From positions 16,108,706-16,172,705 of the forward strand of contig OW386288.2 of NCBI GenBank assembly GCA_936432065.2: DNA of 64,000 bases, read 5' to 3'. The stretch's first letter is position 1. Every line of letters begins with the position of its first letter. Under the pieces are notes generated by a model that searched no databases, had not been told where the DNA came from, and saw only the letters and a program-made list of their open reading frames with translations. Origin of the DNA: Rutpela maculata. Taxonomy: Eukaryota; Arthropoda; Insecta; Coleoptera; Cerambycidae. Shown here piece after piece: positions 1 to 10,887 of this stretch. Made by a program: the position numbers and the translations under genes.

Positions 1-703
1 CGACAAGGCTGGCTCCGTGCCGCTGGAACGTGTGTAGACCCCTAGAGAGCCGCGTTTTTTGCTTCCGGTAGAACAATAGTTACACGGCCGTGTCATTGAC
101 CGGTTTAACTAAATATCTCGTATATCTGCTTGTCATTTCAGCATGAGATAAATGTCTTCGATTTATTTCGACTTATTTCGGTATTTTTGTAGTGTGATTT
201 GATTAAAACCAAAAAGTCACGTCTATCTTATTATCCAGCTTTGCTGTCAGTAGTGTCAATCCCAAGTCTGATAAAGTGATATGGTTGTACGGCGTTACGT
301 TAGATTAGTTGAAATCATTGGCGGCGCATTCCTACAAAAAAATAAGGTAATTTTTTTGGTCATTTTTTAAAAAAATTTCATTTATTTTACTCCTTTTGGT
401 GGGGACACCCTACTGTTAAATTTTCCGCATGTCCTGGTAGATTACGTTGTATTAATAGATGGTTATAACTAATCGGTCAACAAACTTTCGGCCCACCTAT
501 ATCAGAGATGTAGGAGTTACTTTACGACACGAGGCTATCCTTTAATCAACATACAAGGTGTTCCTTAATGACGTGCTAATATTTCGTGGTGTGATTCTTT
601 AGGTCATTGCACAGGTTCTATCTTCTCTATCTATCCAAATTTTTTATATGAGCCAGTTATTTTCAAAGTGTCTCTAGAGGAAAAAGATAAATAGGTTTAT
701 CCA
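1..703. other. no gene seen (dac intron)
   Basis: AT-rich sequence with a short GC-rich patch at 1-60. I looked for the next dac exon on the minus strand and did not find one. There is no recognisable coding frame. Confidence 0.5.
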
Positions 704-1150
704 CGATGCACAGTGGTTCCCAGACTCAAACTGAGATAGCAAAATTATTTGGAGTTAAAATATGTCAATTTAGCACGAGGAACCCTCCTTTTAGGGTGTA
801 TAAGGCAAATAAAATGATTCATAAACAAAATCTGAGACTTACAAAACTTTTATTAAAGAGAAAATTAAAAAAGTGGCGACAAAATATAAAAGATAAAATA
901 TAGTCCCTTGAGGTAAAGTTTTGACCCCCAAGAGTTCTGTGACTGGACAGCAAGACATCTGCTCCCCCTTTTCAAGGACGGGGAATACGATGGTCAAAAC
1001 ATTTTCCGACTTACCCTTCACTAAACCTTCACCTAAACGGTAAAAATCACCCCCTTTCACAGTGGGTCAGGTTTAACGTTTTTTGGCCAAAACTCTGAAA
1101 CTCCTGGAAACGCCCCAAAATCAGCTGACTTTGAGAGGAAAAATAATGAA

Positions 1151-1400
1151 AAAAATCCCATCGACAAATGGGGGTGGGTTTCAGGGGTGTAAATTAAATT
1201 AATTGAATGAAATTATAAAACTTTGAATAGAATATTGCCTCCAAATTCTAGAAAAAATGGTTGAAAAATTCCACCGATATATAAGGGTGGGTTTCAGGGG
1301 GTGGAAATTGAAATAATTGCATAGAATTGTGAAACTTTGGATTCGACTAGAATATTGCCTCCAAATTCGAGGAAAAATAGTAAAAAAATTCCATTGAACG
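1151..1400. repeat. short tandem repeat, about 115-120 bp period, two to three copies
   Basis: A unit containing GGGTGGGTTTCAGGGG and ATATTGCCTCCAAATTC occurs near 1172-1250 and again near 1285-1370. A third copy starts at about 1378. Copies are about 80 percent alike by eye. Confidence 0.7.
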
Positions 1401-2019
1401 ATTTCATGAATTGAAATAAATCAGTCATTGCAATATCAGTAATTATATTACTCCTAAAATTGGATACTTTTTACCTGCATTAACGTATTCAAAACACCTT
1501 TACTCAAAAAACGGCAGCTATGGGCAGCTGCAATTCACAGAACATGTAGAGAACACTGTATTCAATATCATAAAAAAAAATTATAGGTGTAAAGCTTGCG
1601 AAAGTGAAGTGTAACAAAAATAAAAAGGTTCATTTTAATCAAAATTTACTGCTGAAACTGCTCACTCGCTAAAAGTCTATAATTCGGACATCAAATTGCA
1701 AATAAAATCAACTAACTGCTTACAATAAAGCTATTGCCTTGTTCTATATCAGACATGTCCGATTCGTTCAAGTGAAGACAAAAATTAACAAAAATTCACA
1801 GTCGTGTAAACACTGAATTTTCACTGCACAATTTTAAACTTGAACACGTATTTCCTTCTCGAGCTATAGAACGCAAATAGGGCAGGTATGGGGATCAATG
1901 CCTTTTGTTCCCCCAAGAATAACGTCCACCCTTACCAAAAAGCTTGTTTATTATTCATTTCTCGGAAGTTGGTGAAATTTGGTTCATTTGAGTTTTGGCC
2001 AGAAATCTCTCAAAATGAC

Positions 2020-2400
2020 CCACTGTGCCTTTTTCGATTTTCCGGTTCTTGGTTTGCGAGGACTTGCCACATTTAGTTTTTCAATTCGAATAAAATAAGT
2101 AGAGATTGACCACAGATGACCAAACCCACCCCCGGGGGGTTGAAACTACTCCCAATAAAGAAATGCCACGAAAACAACGAAAATCAGCTGTAAAACCGTA
2201 CACCCCCGTTTTCGAGGGCGGGGAACACGGTGAAATATTTTCCTACCTACCTTTCACCCACTATCCCTAACCTGGAAAACTATCTCTTTTTCCGATTTTT
2301 CGGTACTTGGTTCGCGAGAGCTTATCGGATAGGATTTTTTCTTGTCAATTCGAATAAAATAAGTAACTTTGATCAGACGAGACCCAACCAACCCGGGGTT
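2020..2400 (+). repeat. two direct copies of the CXC-ORF 5' region, inverted relative to 4880-5160
   Basis: The stretch from 2020 to about 2230 contains a CCCGGGGGGTTGAAACTACT block followed by ATG and a frame reading MPRKQRKSAVKPYTPVFEGG. It matches the start of the cysteine-rich ORF at 5008 on the opposite strand, including about 150 bp upstream of its ATG. A second, partial copy follows at 2281-2400. A weaker third echo lies at 960-1070. The matching blocks at 2020-2400 and 4880-5160 face inward and enclose the recombinase gene. Confidence 0.7.
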
Positions 2401-2510
2401 CAAACAGCTTTTACATGAAGTGAACTTTTCCTTAAGTGGTTTGTAGGGAATTGATTGAGACGGTTCATTGGTATATATAAATATTTTTTTCTACTCCCTA
2501 CATAGAAAAT

Positions 2511-2584
2511 ACTATTTTGCTCCCTCATTTCAGGGAGCAAAGTAGTACTTTTCCTCCCTCGGGAGGAAAATACTTTGGCTCCCT
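2511..2584. repeat. compound palindrome, candidate recombinase site (downstream of recombinase)
   Basis: ACTATTTTGCTCCCT at 2511-2525 pairs with AGGGAGCAAAGTAGT at 2532-2546. That arm runs on into TTTTCCTCCC, then a 2-base spacer, then GGGAGGAAAATACTTTGG and CTCCCT. The motif words (GGAGCAAAGT, TTTCCTCCC, GGGAGGAAA) recur in the palindrome at 4230-4326. Two inverted arms around a short spacer is the usual architecture of a tyrosine-recombinase crossover site. Confidence 0.6.
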
Positions 2585-2767
2585 CTGAAAGCAAACAAGT
2601 AAAAACGTCAAATAGCTGTAATAGTAGTGTATAGACTTCTTTTATTAATACACAAACTTCCTGAAAATGTATAATTATGCTTTTCTTTGAAACAGATTTT
2701 TTATGACTCATTTTTATTTATAAAAATTGAAAACAGTTTAAATCAAGGTTTAAATTAACATCAGTAA

Positions 2768-4001
2768 CTAAATATTGTTAAAATTTATGGTACAATTAGT
2801 TAAATTACTAATGGAGATTCCCCCTGAAGAAATATTGGTTCTGCTGGTGGAGATCAGTTTCTGTTTGTTGTTTTCCAAAGTCTTGGTCGCTGATGAAGTA
2901 CTTGTAGAATCAAAATTTTCAGAAACAAGACGTTTTTTGGTACTTGAAGTAGTACTTTCTCCCGTCATTATTTGGCTGGCTACCTCACATTTTTTAGAAA
3001 TACAATCATCTAAGTACCCTTCTGCTACTAGGTTTGTTCGCCATCCCCCATGTCTTTTTAGAGTGAGCATGTCACTTCCAGCATTGGCTAATAACGTAGT
3101 ACAGCGGAAACGGTGTCCAGTATAGCCTTTCGAATCATCCAAATTTAAAAATATTGCTATTCTGTATGGAATTTTGGCAATTGTGTTTTTGCCAATTACC
3201 TGGTTTGTACATTTCCCTTTAGCATAAGTTACAAAAAATCTAGAATGACATGTTTTAGGAGACCTACAGTCCAGATATTTTCTATACATATCCAAGACAG
3301 ATACTCCGTTTAAAATCTCATTTGTTATTGTAAATGTCCTTTTGATATTAGTTTTTGAGTCAGGTATTTTCACCACCAAAATATCGCCTTTATCACTGAT
3401 ATCCTCTAGTACCATATTAACTAATTCATCGCTACGGCATGCCCCAGCAATTCCAAATATAAATATGACCTGAAAAATCAAAATGCACTTATGACAACTG
3501 CCTAAAATTTCACTTAATTGTCATTTTATATATACTTTCTAATAACAAATACTGCGTTACGTTTTTATTTATTATTCAACAATAACGATCAATCATACCT
3601 TCATATGCAAGTAAGTTTCATTTGGAGCTTCTGCAATAAACTTGTTGATATCGTCCCTTGAAAAAGTATTGGCTTTCTTGGCTTTATATCCAGCAGATTT
3701 CCTTTTTAAAAAAGCTACTAATTTAGGAAACTTAATGTCGATATTTTCTTTAATTTGGAGTGTAGATCGCAACATGCTGTATTTGCTCCATAATGTTGAA
3801 GGCTTCAAACCGGCACATTTTTTGGAAAAGTAAAATAGGACCACTTCTTCACATATTTTTGTTATTTGCCATCCAACATTTAAATAGCTGGTACTTTTTT
3901 TCATATTTTTCACGAGACTTCAACGGTAATAGATTTAACGAAACCACGTTTACTTCTTCCAGAATATCTTGAGGAACTTCATCTTCACATTCGGAATACA
4001 T
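2768..4001 (-). pseudogene. Crypton-like tyrosine recombinase, one intron, one frameshift
   Basis: Read leftward from ATG at 4001. The N-terminal part resembles the core-binding domain of insect tyrosine-recombinase proteins, including a SLNLLPLKSREKYEKKY segment and later LKPSTLWSKYSMLRS. A 129-bp intron (3470-3598) has donor AAG|GTATGA and acceptor TTTTTCAG|GTC in phase 0. The catalytic exon follows: Arg in GACRSDEL, HxxR in GHRFRCTTLLANAG, a GGW, and the nucleophile Tyr in EGYLDD. A Ser/Thr-rich tail ends at 2768. The frame shifts by one base in a run of five A near 3862, so this copy is broken unless that A is a sequencing error. Family members cut and rejoin DNA through a Tyr intermediate. 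The gene sits between two palindromes (2511-2584 and 4230-4326). Confidence 0.75.
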
Positions 4002-4229
4002 TATTATAAACTTTTTGGAAGTTTGTTTATTTTGAAAACAAGAAGCAACCTTAGCAACGTTCCATGTCCTTTGATTTTTAAGAATATTTACTTATCTAAA
4101 TACCTATTATGACATTTTAACATATTTGGTTTTTTGATTGTCATGCATAAGAAAATATAATAAAATATATGTAAAACCAATGTGAAAAACACTGTAAATG
4201 TTCGTAGAAAAAATCATATGTATTACACA

Positions 4230-4326
4230 GGAGCAAAGTGCCATTTCCTCCCTTGAATATTGATGCCCTGCTTCGCGTCGGGCATCAAACTATCCGCGGG
4301 AGGAAATTATGCACTTTTCTCCCTTG
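4230..4326. repeat. palindrome with internal hairpin, candidate recombinase site (upstream)
   Basis: GGAGCAAAGTGCCATTTCCTCCC is mirrored by GGGAGGAAATTATGCACTTT and CTCCC around 4298-4323. The spacer holds its own hairpin, GATGCCC (4262-4268) with GGGCATC (4280-4286). The arms match the palindrome at 2511-2584, and CAAATAGCT follows on the same side in both copies. Confidence 0.6.
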
Positions 4327-4477
4327 TCATACAAATAGCTATTGTTTTTTCATTGATTATATATTTGAAAATATTCTCATTTGTATTCATTCAATGATCA
4401 TTCATTACATCTGGTTTATTATCTACAGTTATTATTCTATGCTAACAGATCTTTCGATGGTTACAAGTATAATCACA

Positions 4478-5008
4478 CTATTCGTCCGAACCGAAATGGA
4501 CGTCAGAATCCATCTCGTTACATTCATAATCATCATCTTCATCGTCATTAGCATAATCGCTAGAATTATCATCATTACCACCATTACCATTATCACCAGA
4601 CATTATTATTTCTGGAATTAAATTTATATCGTAAGCAAGATTATCATCATCCTGTTCAAGTGATTCTTCTACATGCACGCAATTATTGCAGTAGGTACCC
4701 TTACGATTCTTACAAAACGAGCTACTTTTAATACCTAGTTTTTTGCAGCCGCATCGCTTAAGACGTCCACCCTTACAAATACAATTATTTTGCTTAAAAA
4801 ATAAATGAGGAATGAGTTTTTCTGAAAAAAATTTTGGTTGTAAAAATCCATTTTCCATTGTCTGTCCCCAGTTTACAGGATTTGTATCGAAAAAGGGGGT
4901 GGTTTTTTCATTTAGGGTAGGTCGGGAAATATTGTCACCATCGTGTTCCCCGCCCTCGAAAATAGGGGAATACCGTTTTCCAGCTGATTTTTGTTGTTTT
5001 CGTGGCAT
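4478..5008 (-). CDS. cysteine-rich (CXC-like) acidic-tailed protein, transposon-associated
   Basis: A 176-residue frame starting MPRKQQKSAGKRYSPIFEGG. A Cys cluster at about residues 77-109 reads CICKGGRLKRCGCKKLGIK, then SSSFCKN and TYCNNC. It is spaced like the CGCRKxGLxCS...C..C modules that end many uncharacterised, repeated insect proteins. The C-terminus is strongly acidic (Glu/Asp/Asn runs). Read leftward it lies about 480 bp upstream of the recombinase ATG, outside the upstream palindrome. Its 5' region and start codon exist in inverted copies at 2020-2400, so it belongs to repeated DNA. It could be the C-terminal part of a protein like the one at 21848-24212. Function unknown; zinc or DNA binding is a guess. 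Confidence 0.5.
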   Translation of the reverse strand: MPRKQQKSAGKRYSPIFEGGEHDGDNISRPTLNEKTTPFFDTNPVNWGQTMENGFLQPKFFSEKLIPHLFFKQNNCICKGGRLKRCGCKKLGIKSSSFCKNRKGTYCNNCVHVEESLEQDDDNLAYDINLIPEIIMSGDNGNGGNDDNSSDYANDDEDDDYECNEMDSDVHFGSDE

Positions 5009-5908
5009 TTCGTTATTGGGAGTAGTTTCAACCCCCGGGGGTGGGTTAATTCACCTATGATCAATCTTTACGTATTTTATTTGAATTGATAAAAAAAATC
5101 CGATCCGACAAGTCCTCGCAAGCCTAGCACCGAAAGGGAGAAAGTGGGTTTTGCGGTCCAATCACTGAACTTTCGGCTTTTTGCTATTTTCTGGTTTACC
5201 TCAAAGGACTAATAGTAAAAATTTCGTAAAGTTTTTGTTACTAGGCACTGAAAGTCCCCTTCATAGTTTATATGTCCTTACTTTCTTCTGCAACGTCAAA
5301 ACATCTTCTATTTTCTGAGCAGAACTGACTTGGCTCTTCCAAACGCTACCGTCACACAAAATCAAAATCATTTTTTTTACGAACTAGAGCCAAATAGGAT
5401 AAAATATTGATACGGCGATAAGCCAAGATGTCAATAGTCAATAGTCATGATCGTTTGAACAGATAAAGCTTGATCAAGTTTTTTCTGGTCTAACAAAGTT
5501 CAGTCAAACCTTTATAATGTTAAATTATTTAATTATATAATTAGTGTTAACATTAATTTAATAAATAACCTGCGATAATTAATTTATTAATTTGAATGTC
5601 TTAAAGAATATAGTTCTTTCTTACCTATGGTAGTGGTATCCATTGTAAGAACTCATAAAGTTTTCGTAACAAATACGTCTGATAGATAACGACTGGTGGC
5701 TCATAGCCAGCCTATTATGGGCTCCAACAAAAAGAAGGGTTTTTACGTGCTCTGGGGATGGTCTCTTAGGCCAAGTAAGGTTGAACGTCATTGACATTTG
5801 TTACATGGTTAATAAGGTTGCTTTTGAAGTAGCTTAAAGATGAATATAGCTCTTAAGGATATTTGCAGTCCGCTGCCTCACATTGATTATGGGAACCACT
5901 GTGCGACG

Positions 5909-6160
5909 CACAGCGCCCTGCCAATACGTGGACTGGACGAAACTAGATCAAGTAAAAATAAATATGATGACCAGGCTGCTTTCGCCTGATGCAAATTAAA
6001 ATGGTAATGAGCCTTCTCCAAAGGGGAATATTAAAACTTATTAAGTAAAATTAAGATGACCTAATGGCGTAGATGGAACATTTTTAGGTTGCTGCGAAAG
6101 GAAAAGGCGACAAATGAAAAACTTACTTAGAATAATGTTTAAAATGTTGACGTTTATTTA
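5909..6160. other. no gene seen
   Basis: Sequence between the Transib-like element and a LINE fragment, with no recognisable frame or repeat structure. Confidence 0.4.
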
Positions 6161-6176
6161 AATTTTTGGCTCTATC

Positions 6177-6680
6177 TCAGTTTGAACTGGTAAAACTTCG
6201 AGAAAATTGCGCAGACGTGTCCACTAGAGTCGTAATGTCGTTGAAGAGTGCACATAGTTCTCTTAAGGAGGTGAACGTTAAACAATTGGATATGAGGCGG
6301 AGAAACCTATTTTCAAGAACTGTGAGTTTCCTTAATGGCGTGGCCGACGCGCTGCACCACACCAGCGGGACGTATGTTAAGGTCGGCCTCACTTAATGGT
6401 ATAAATTAACTTTTTATTATGTCGGTTGAGTCTGCTATTCCTAGCCATGAGCGGGTACTGACTCCTTGATAGGGACTAAACTATCCGTAGTTTCATTCAC
6501 GTGTCTGTTAAACGTCAGCCTTTTGTCAAGGTGTCGTCCTAGGTATTTCACATAGTTTCTCGTTAAAATTGGCGGAATTATTTTATTCTTACACCCTGTA
6601 TATGGTGGTTTTGAAATTATATAAAACTTAGAATTACATGGAGCTTTCAAAAGAACATGTAACTTAAACGTTGTGTCCAA
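6177..6680 (-). pseudogene. non-LTR reverse transcriptase C-terminal fragment
   Basis: Two frames read leftward. 6680-6441 has the post-catalytic motif VKYLGRHLDKRLTFNRHVN. 6392-6177 continues with RPTLTYVPLVWCSASATPLR and a KLTVLENRFLRLI segment, typical of jockey-like LINEs. The part ending SLRELCALFNDITTL resembles the fragment at 28236-28440. The frame is broken between the two parts. It lies 88 bp from the dac exon, inside the intron. Confidence 0.7.
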
Positions 6681-6767
6681 AACTCACATGAAAACTACAA
6701 ACTTGTATAGTGCTTACTAATTAATTATGAACGAATGACCGCAAAGCGTAAGTATTGTATAACTCAC

Positions 6768-7046
6768 CGGAGTAGTTCTGCCAGAAGGCGGCCCCGGTAT
6801 TCATGAGTTCAATACCGGAATATCCCCAAGGTTTATTTTCCGGCGGAGGAGGTTCCCGGACATCTCGAGCAGGTTGTCCATATCCTGCCGCCGCTGGGTT
6901 ATCCTCCCGCTCCTGTTTTATCCTCTCCGGGCGCTCGGCTAATCGGTCACGTTCCGGTGGTGGGACGCTTTGATTCGGGTTGTTGATGCTCGAGCTGGTT
7001 GTCACAGTTTGGTTGTTCACCTTTTGTTCGGTCTGGGATAATTTTT
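6768..7046 (-). CDS. dac: dachshund homologue, next exon (linker and conserved tail)
   Basis: This is a 279-nt exon read leftward. The acceptor is TTCCTTCCAG at 7050-7047 and the donor is TCCG|GTGAGT, with the intron starting at 6767. The first two bases (AA) complete a phase-1 codon left by the 26892 donor (G|AA = Glu), so the two exons splice in frame. It encodes a low-complexity linker (Gln/Thr/Ser, then Pro/Glu/Arg-rich), followed by GYSGIELMNTGAAFWQNYS, which I recognise as the kind of tail motif found in insect Dachshund proteins. It ends in phase 1, so the coding sequence continues left of the window. The high G+C and uninterrupted frame contrast with the surrounding transposon debris. 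The open frame past 6768 is intron. The exon pairing is strong; the gene name rests on remembered motifs. Confidence 0.77.
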
Positions 7047-7466
7047 CTGGAAGGAAATCAGTATATCAGTTTTTGATGCAATGAGAACAATAAGTGAAAA
7101 CGTAAATATATTGTGTCACAGTAAAACATTCTAACGCCAATTTATTGGTAAATACGATGGTTTTACATCTAAATATTAGTAATCAACCGACAGTGACTAC
7201 GGTGACAAGTAAATTTGTTTTGACACTTATGTGATGTAGTGAAATATAAATATTATGTGGGACAAACATACTTAAAAATCTAAAGAACAGAAAATTAAAC
7301 ATTTGATAACAGAGGGCTTATTATTGGTAATTAGGCAAAGGGATAAAATGAAGGAAGACGCAAATGAAAACAAAAACAATAAATACACTATTAAACAAAT
7401 ATAAAGAAAATAGAAATTTAGCAAACAATTTAATTAAAAAAAGTAAAAAGTCACAACACAATATTA

Positions 7467-9263
7467 TAGTCCAGGAGGCAGTGACGATTTTTGGTACTTA
7501 TTTTCCCAGTCAGCAAACATGGATAGAATTGTTCGGTTAGTAATTCTAAGCAAAATTCATATATATTTAGGGGGGGGTTTTCCGATGGGTTGAGGCGGAA
7601 AATGCGTCAGAACATACGAATACACTGCCCTTTTTTTCCCAGTGATAAAAATAGTTCTAGTAGAAAGAGGTATACTGAAGTTAAGTAAAAAAAATAGTCT
7701 GGCTAATCTGTGAGTATGGATAATATGTCTGGCAGGTGAAAAACTGAAAAGTTTTCATCAAAAAAATTTCCCTCATTTTCGCAGTCATGAAAATTTATCA
7801 AATGATGGCCTATATTATAATAACAGCTTAAAATACAATCTGGCTAATGTGGAACACCCCTTGCCAGACTCGTCTAATGATCGTCAGGCGCGCTGAATTC
7901 GGCACGTTCAATTATACAGGTGATTAGTCTCATACGTACATGTTCTTTTTTATGACAGCATTAAATAATTGAATACAAAAAAGCAAATACACTGTATAGA
8001 GTGTAGAATTATGATGGGGCAGGTTGAAAAAATTTATTGATGAAATCGAATTTTAATGAAAGCCACAAAAAAGGTCCACAGTACAGCACTTAGGAAGTGA
8101 ATTGTAATTCATGTAAAAGTAAAAACTATTATTTTAACAATATATTACACATGATTATGTTCGTTCTGCTAGCGGAATATAAAAAATAAACTGTAATAAA
8201 CGTTATAGAGATAATTTATATTTCTTTTAAAACTAATCATATTTAACCACCCATACAGATATTGCGTTTTTTTATATAAAGTTTCATTTGTTATCTGTTA
8301 ATACTGTTAATATGCGCCATTTAGCCACCCATACAGATATTGCATTTTTTTTTATATAAAGTTTCATTTGTTATCTGCTGATAGTGCTAATACTGTTAAT
8401 ATGCGCCATTTAGCCAAAACAACAACTAATGCTAAAAAATAGCTGCTATTAAAATAGCAGCTATTTTTAACTGCTAATTGAAAGTGGCAGTAGCAGAAGT
8501 AGCTGCTAAACAAAAATAGCTAGTTCGACCCATCACTATAGTGTATATTGTCATATGGTAGTAAGAACGAACTCAAAATCCGAGTAACTGACAGAGATAG
8601 GTATACAAGGGACAGGGGTCTAGGCAGCTGCGCTCAGGTAACTCGCATTCCAGCGTCGTTACCTAAATACGCACGTGCTGCTATTCCACTCCTAGTTTAA
8701 CTACCTGGCTTGTGAGTCTGGCAAGGCCTTCGTGATTGTAAATGTCAACCAGACGTGTATTTTCTATGAAATTATAGTATAATCTATCATGTGGCAAATT
8801 TTCAAATCCGGGAAAATAAGAGCAAAAATTTTCTATTTTTCCCATTTTGAAGATGCCGCCAGACTCATTTGCCAATTTCTTAAATGAGCCAGACTTATTT
8901 TTAATTACAGTTTAGAGCTGTATCAATTTATGTGCTAAATTTCAAGCCTGGCAAAATGAGGGTTACGGATCCGCAAAATTCGTCAAATTTTGAAATCCGC
9001 AAATTTTCAGCCAGACTCAGTTTCCGCTATCTGAAATGAGCCAGACTGCTATTTTCATAAACTTTATGTTCCACTTTAGTAAATGTAAAATATTTATGAC
9101 TGGGAAAATAAGTGGACTTGCATTGTGTTTTTATTTTTTGAATCCATCCAAAAATTTTAGCCAGACTAAAAAATTCTTGTTTTTTGTCACTAAGAGAACA
9201 GATTAATTCATATACACCGACTGGGAAAATAAGTACGAAAAAATTTCACTGCCTCCTGGACTA
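7467..9263. mobile_element. TIR element, 1.8 kb, TTA target duplication, no transposase seen
   Basis: It starts TAGTCCAGGAGGCAGTGA and ends with the inverse. The arms continue through a GACTGGGAAAATAAGT block (about 45 bp). TTA flanks both ends (7464-7466 and 9264-9266), as in PIF/Harbinger-like elements. AGTCTGGC recurs in the left half and its complement GCCAGACT in the right half (for example near 8858, 8890, 9010, 9044 and 9163), so it may be a transposase-binding subterminal motif. The short ORF at 8681-8875 is probably not a gene. Confidence 0.7.
8247..8415. repeat. tandem duplication of a 78-88 bp unit
   Basis: A unit starting CCACCCATACAGATATTGC and ending TATGCGCCATTTAG occurs twice in a row. 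The second copy has about 10 extra bases. A perfect TAGCTGCTATT hairpin follows at about 8441-8470. Confidence 0.8.
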
Positions 9264-9465
9264 TTAGAGAATAGGAATAACATAAAAAAGTCTGGTAAAT
9301 AGTGAATGAAAACCTTAACGAAAGAAAATCGAACAAGAAAATTATAATAAAAGAAAATAATATTGACATAGTAAATGACAAGAAAATTAGCGAAAGCGAG
9401 GAGGGTCTATAAGGCCAGTTTTCGGCCCTTTTTATTTTTGGTCAAAAATTTTTTTTTATCATATA

Positions 9466-10210
9466 CAGTGTGTTTCACTTGAAATGGTAACACAAAAAAA
9501 TAAAAAGTTATTGACTTTTTATTTTTTTCCGATCTGAATCAAACTTTACTTAAATATAGAACAGATTAGGATCTACTTATGACCAGAAAAACATTCGCCT
9601 CCTACGAATGCAAAGCCACCTGCGGTACCAAAATATGCGGAGAAAATCAAAAAATCATATTAGGCATTTTTTTATCGGAAAATTTTGTGAATGGAACTTG
9701 TTCAGAATTGTCCAAAAACCTCATGCCCAAAATTTAATCAAAATTAAAAAATTGAAAAATTAAAATTTTAAATAAAACAATTATTAAAAAAAAAAACTGT
9801 AAATTGCTTGACAACCACCTGGCAGCTTGGATTTAATTTCAAACAAAATTGTCATAGTACAGTTTCTGAACAAGAAAACTCATTAAATTATGTTTTCAGA
9901 CTTGGACATACATTATTTTAATCAAAATTTATATATTTTTTAATTTTGATAAAATTTTGGGATTAAGGTTTTTGGACAATTCTGAATAAGTTTCAGTAGC
10001 AAAATTTTCCGATAAAAATATGGCTAATATGATTTTTCGATTTTCTCCTCATATTTTGGTACCGCAGGTGGTTTTGTATTTGTAGGAGGCGAATGTTTTT
10101 CTGGTAATAAGTAGATCCTAATTTGTTCCATACTTAAGTAAAATTTGATTCAAATCGGAAAAAAATAAAAATATTATTGGGGTGTTAACTATTTCAAATG
10201 AAACACACTG
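9466..10210. mobile_element. fold-back MITE, mariner-like ends, TA-flanked
   Basis: Arms of about 270 bp are inverted copies. The ends read CAGTGTGTTTCACTTGAAAT and its near inverse and are flanked by TA. There is no coding potential. Matching internal words include ACATTCGCCTCCTACGAAT and its inverse near 10080. Confidence 0.75.
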
Positions 10211-10212
10211 TA

Positions 10213-10875
10213 TATTCAATATCTAATCTATTCCACCTCAAACAGAACTTCCCCCAACCCATCCAACTCCATGTAACCCCATTAAATTATTATAGAACCA
10301 GTTTACATTAGCACACATGCTTAGATGCAACACCCTCCACCACCCCCCCAACCCCCAATGACAAGCATCCTCTCCTCCCAAAACATAAACCTTTATGCTG
10401 CTACCAGGTATAAAATAGTTTTAAAAGGACATTTACATTATTAATAAAATGCCAATTCCTCTTATACCTCTCCCCTCCCACACCATCTCTCCCGAACCAT
10501 TCTGTTGCGTAGAGAGGTTTAGCTTAGATTTTTTGTTTTTTTGTCTGTTGATTTAGAGCTGTGGCTCATGCTGTAAACTTCATCTGCGTGAGTTATTACC
10601 TACATTACCGCTAGTTGAATAATATACTATTAAAACTATTTTAATACCTGGTAGAGGCATAAAGGTTTATGTTAATGGGGGGAGAGGGTGCTTGTCTTTG
10701 GGGTTATTGGGGTGCTGTATAATAGTAGGGGGTGCAGCTTGTTCAAAGGGAATATGATTTTCAAGTTCAAAAACATCTAAATATGTGTATTAATGTAAAC
10801 TGGCTCTCTAATAATTTAGGGGGAAGGGTTGGGGAAGTTCTGTTTGGGGTGCAATAGATTAGATACTAAATATAC
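10213..10875. mobile_element. second fold-back element, abutting the first
   Basis: ATCTAATCTATT at about 10222 mirrors AATAGATTAGAT at about 10853. The arms continue through AACAGAACTTCCCC, an AAACCTTTATG block and a C-rich/G-rich pair, with the centre near 10545. Confidence 0.7.
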
Positions 10876-10887
10876 ATTCAAGTGGAA

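Larger units (their letters stand above)
709..5903. mobile_element. putative Transib-like TIR element (5.2 kb) carrying a Crypton-like unit
   Basis: The 14-base CACAGTGGTTCCCA at 709-722 recurs inverted at 5890-5903. Inward of it about 15 of the next 22 bases also match, giving an imperfect TIR of about 36 bp. The outer flanks are CGATG (704-708) and CGACG (5904-5908), a 4/5 match for a 5-bp GC-rich duplication. Transib ends begin CACWRTG and resemble the RAG signal heptamer CACAGTG. No Transib transposase was recognised inside, so this is a non-autonomous copy, a composite, or another family with similar ends. Confidence 0.45.

Noticed and set aside
1..60. GC-rich start of window as a further dac exon
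   Set aside because: No acceptor in the required phase and no conserved peptide on the minus strand.
706..903. Lys-rich 65-codon frame beginning at the left Transib-like end
   Set aside because: It starts inside the terminal repeat and has no transposase motif.
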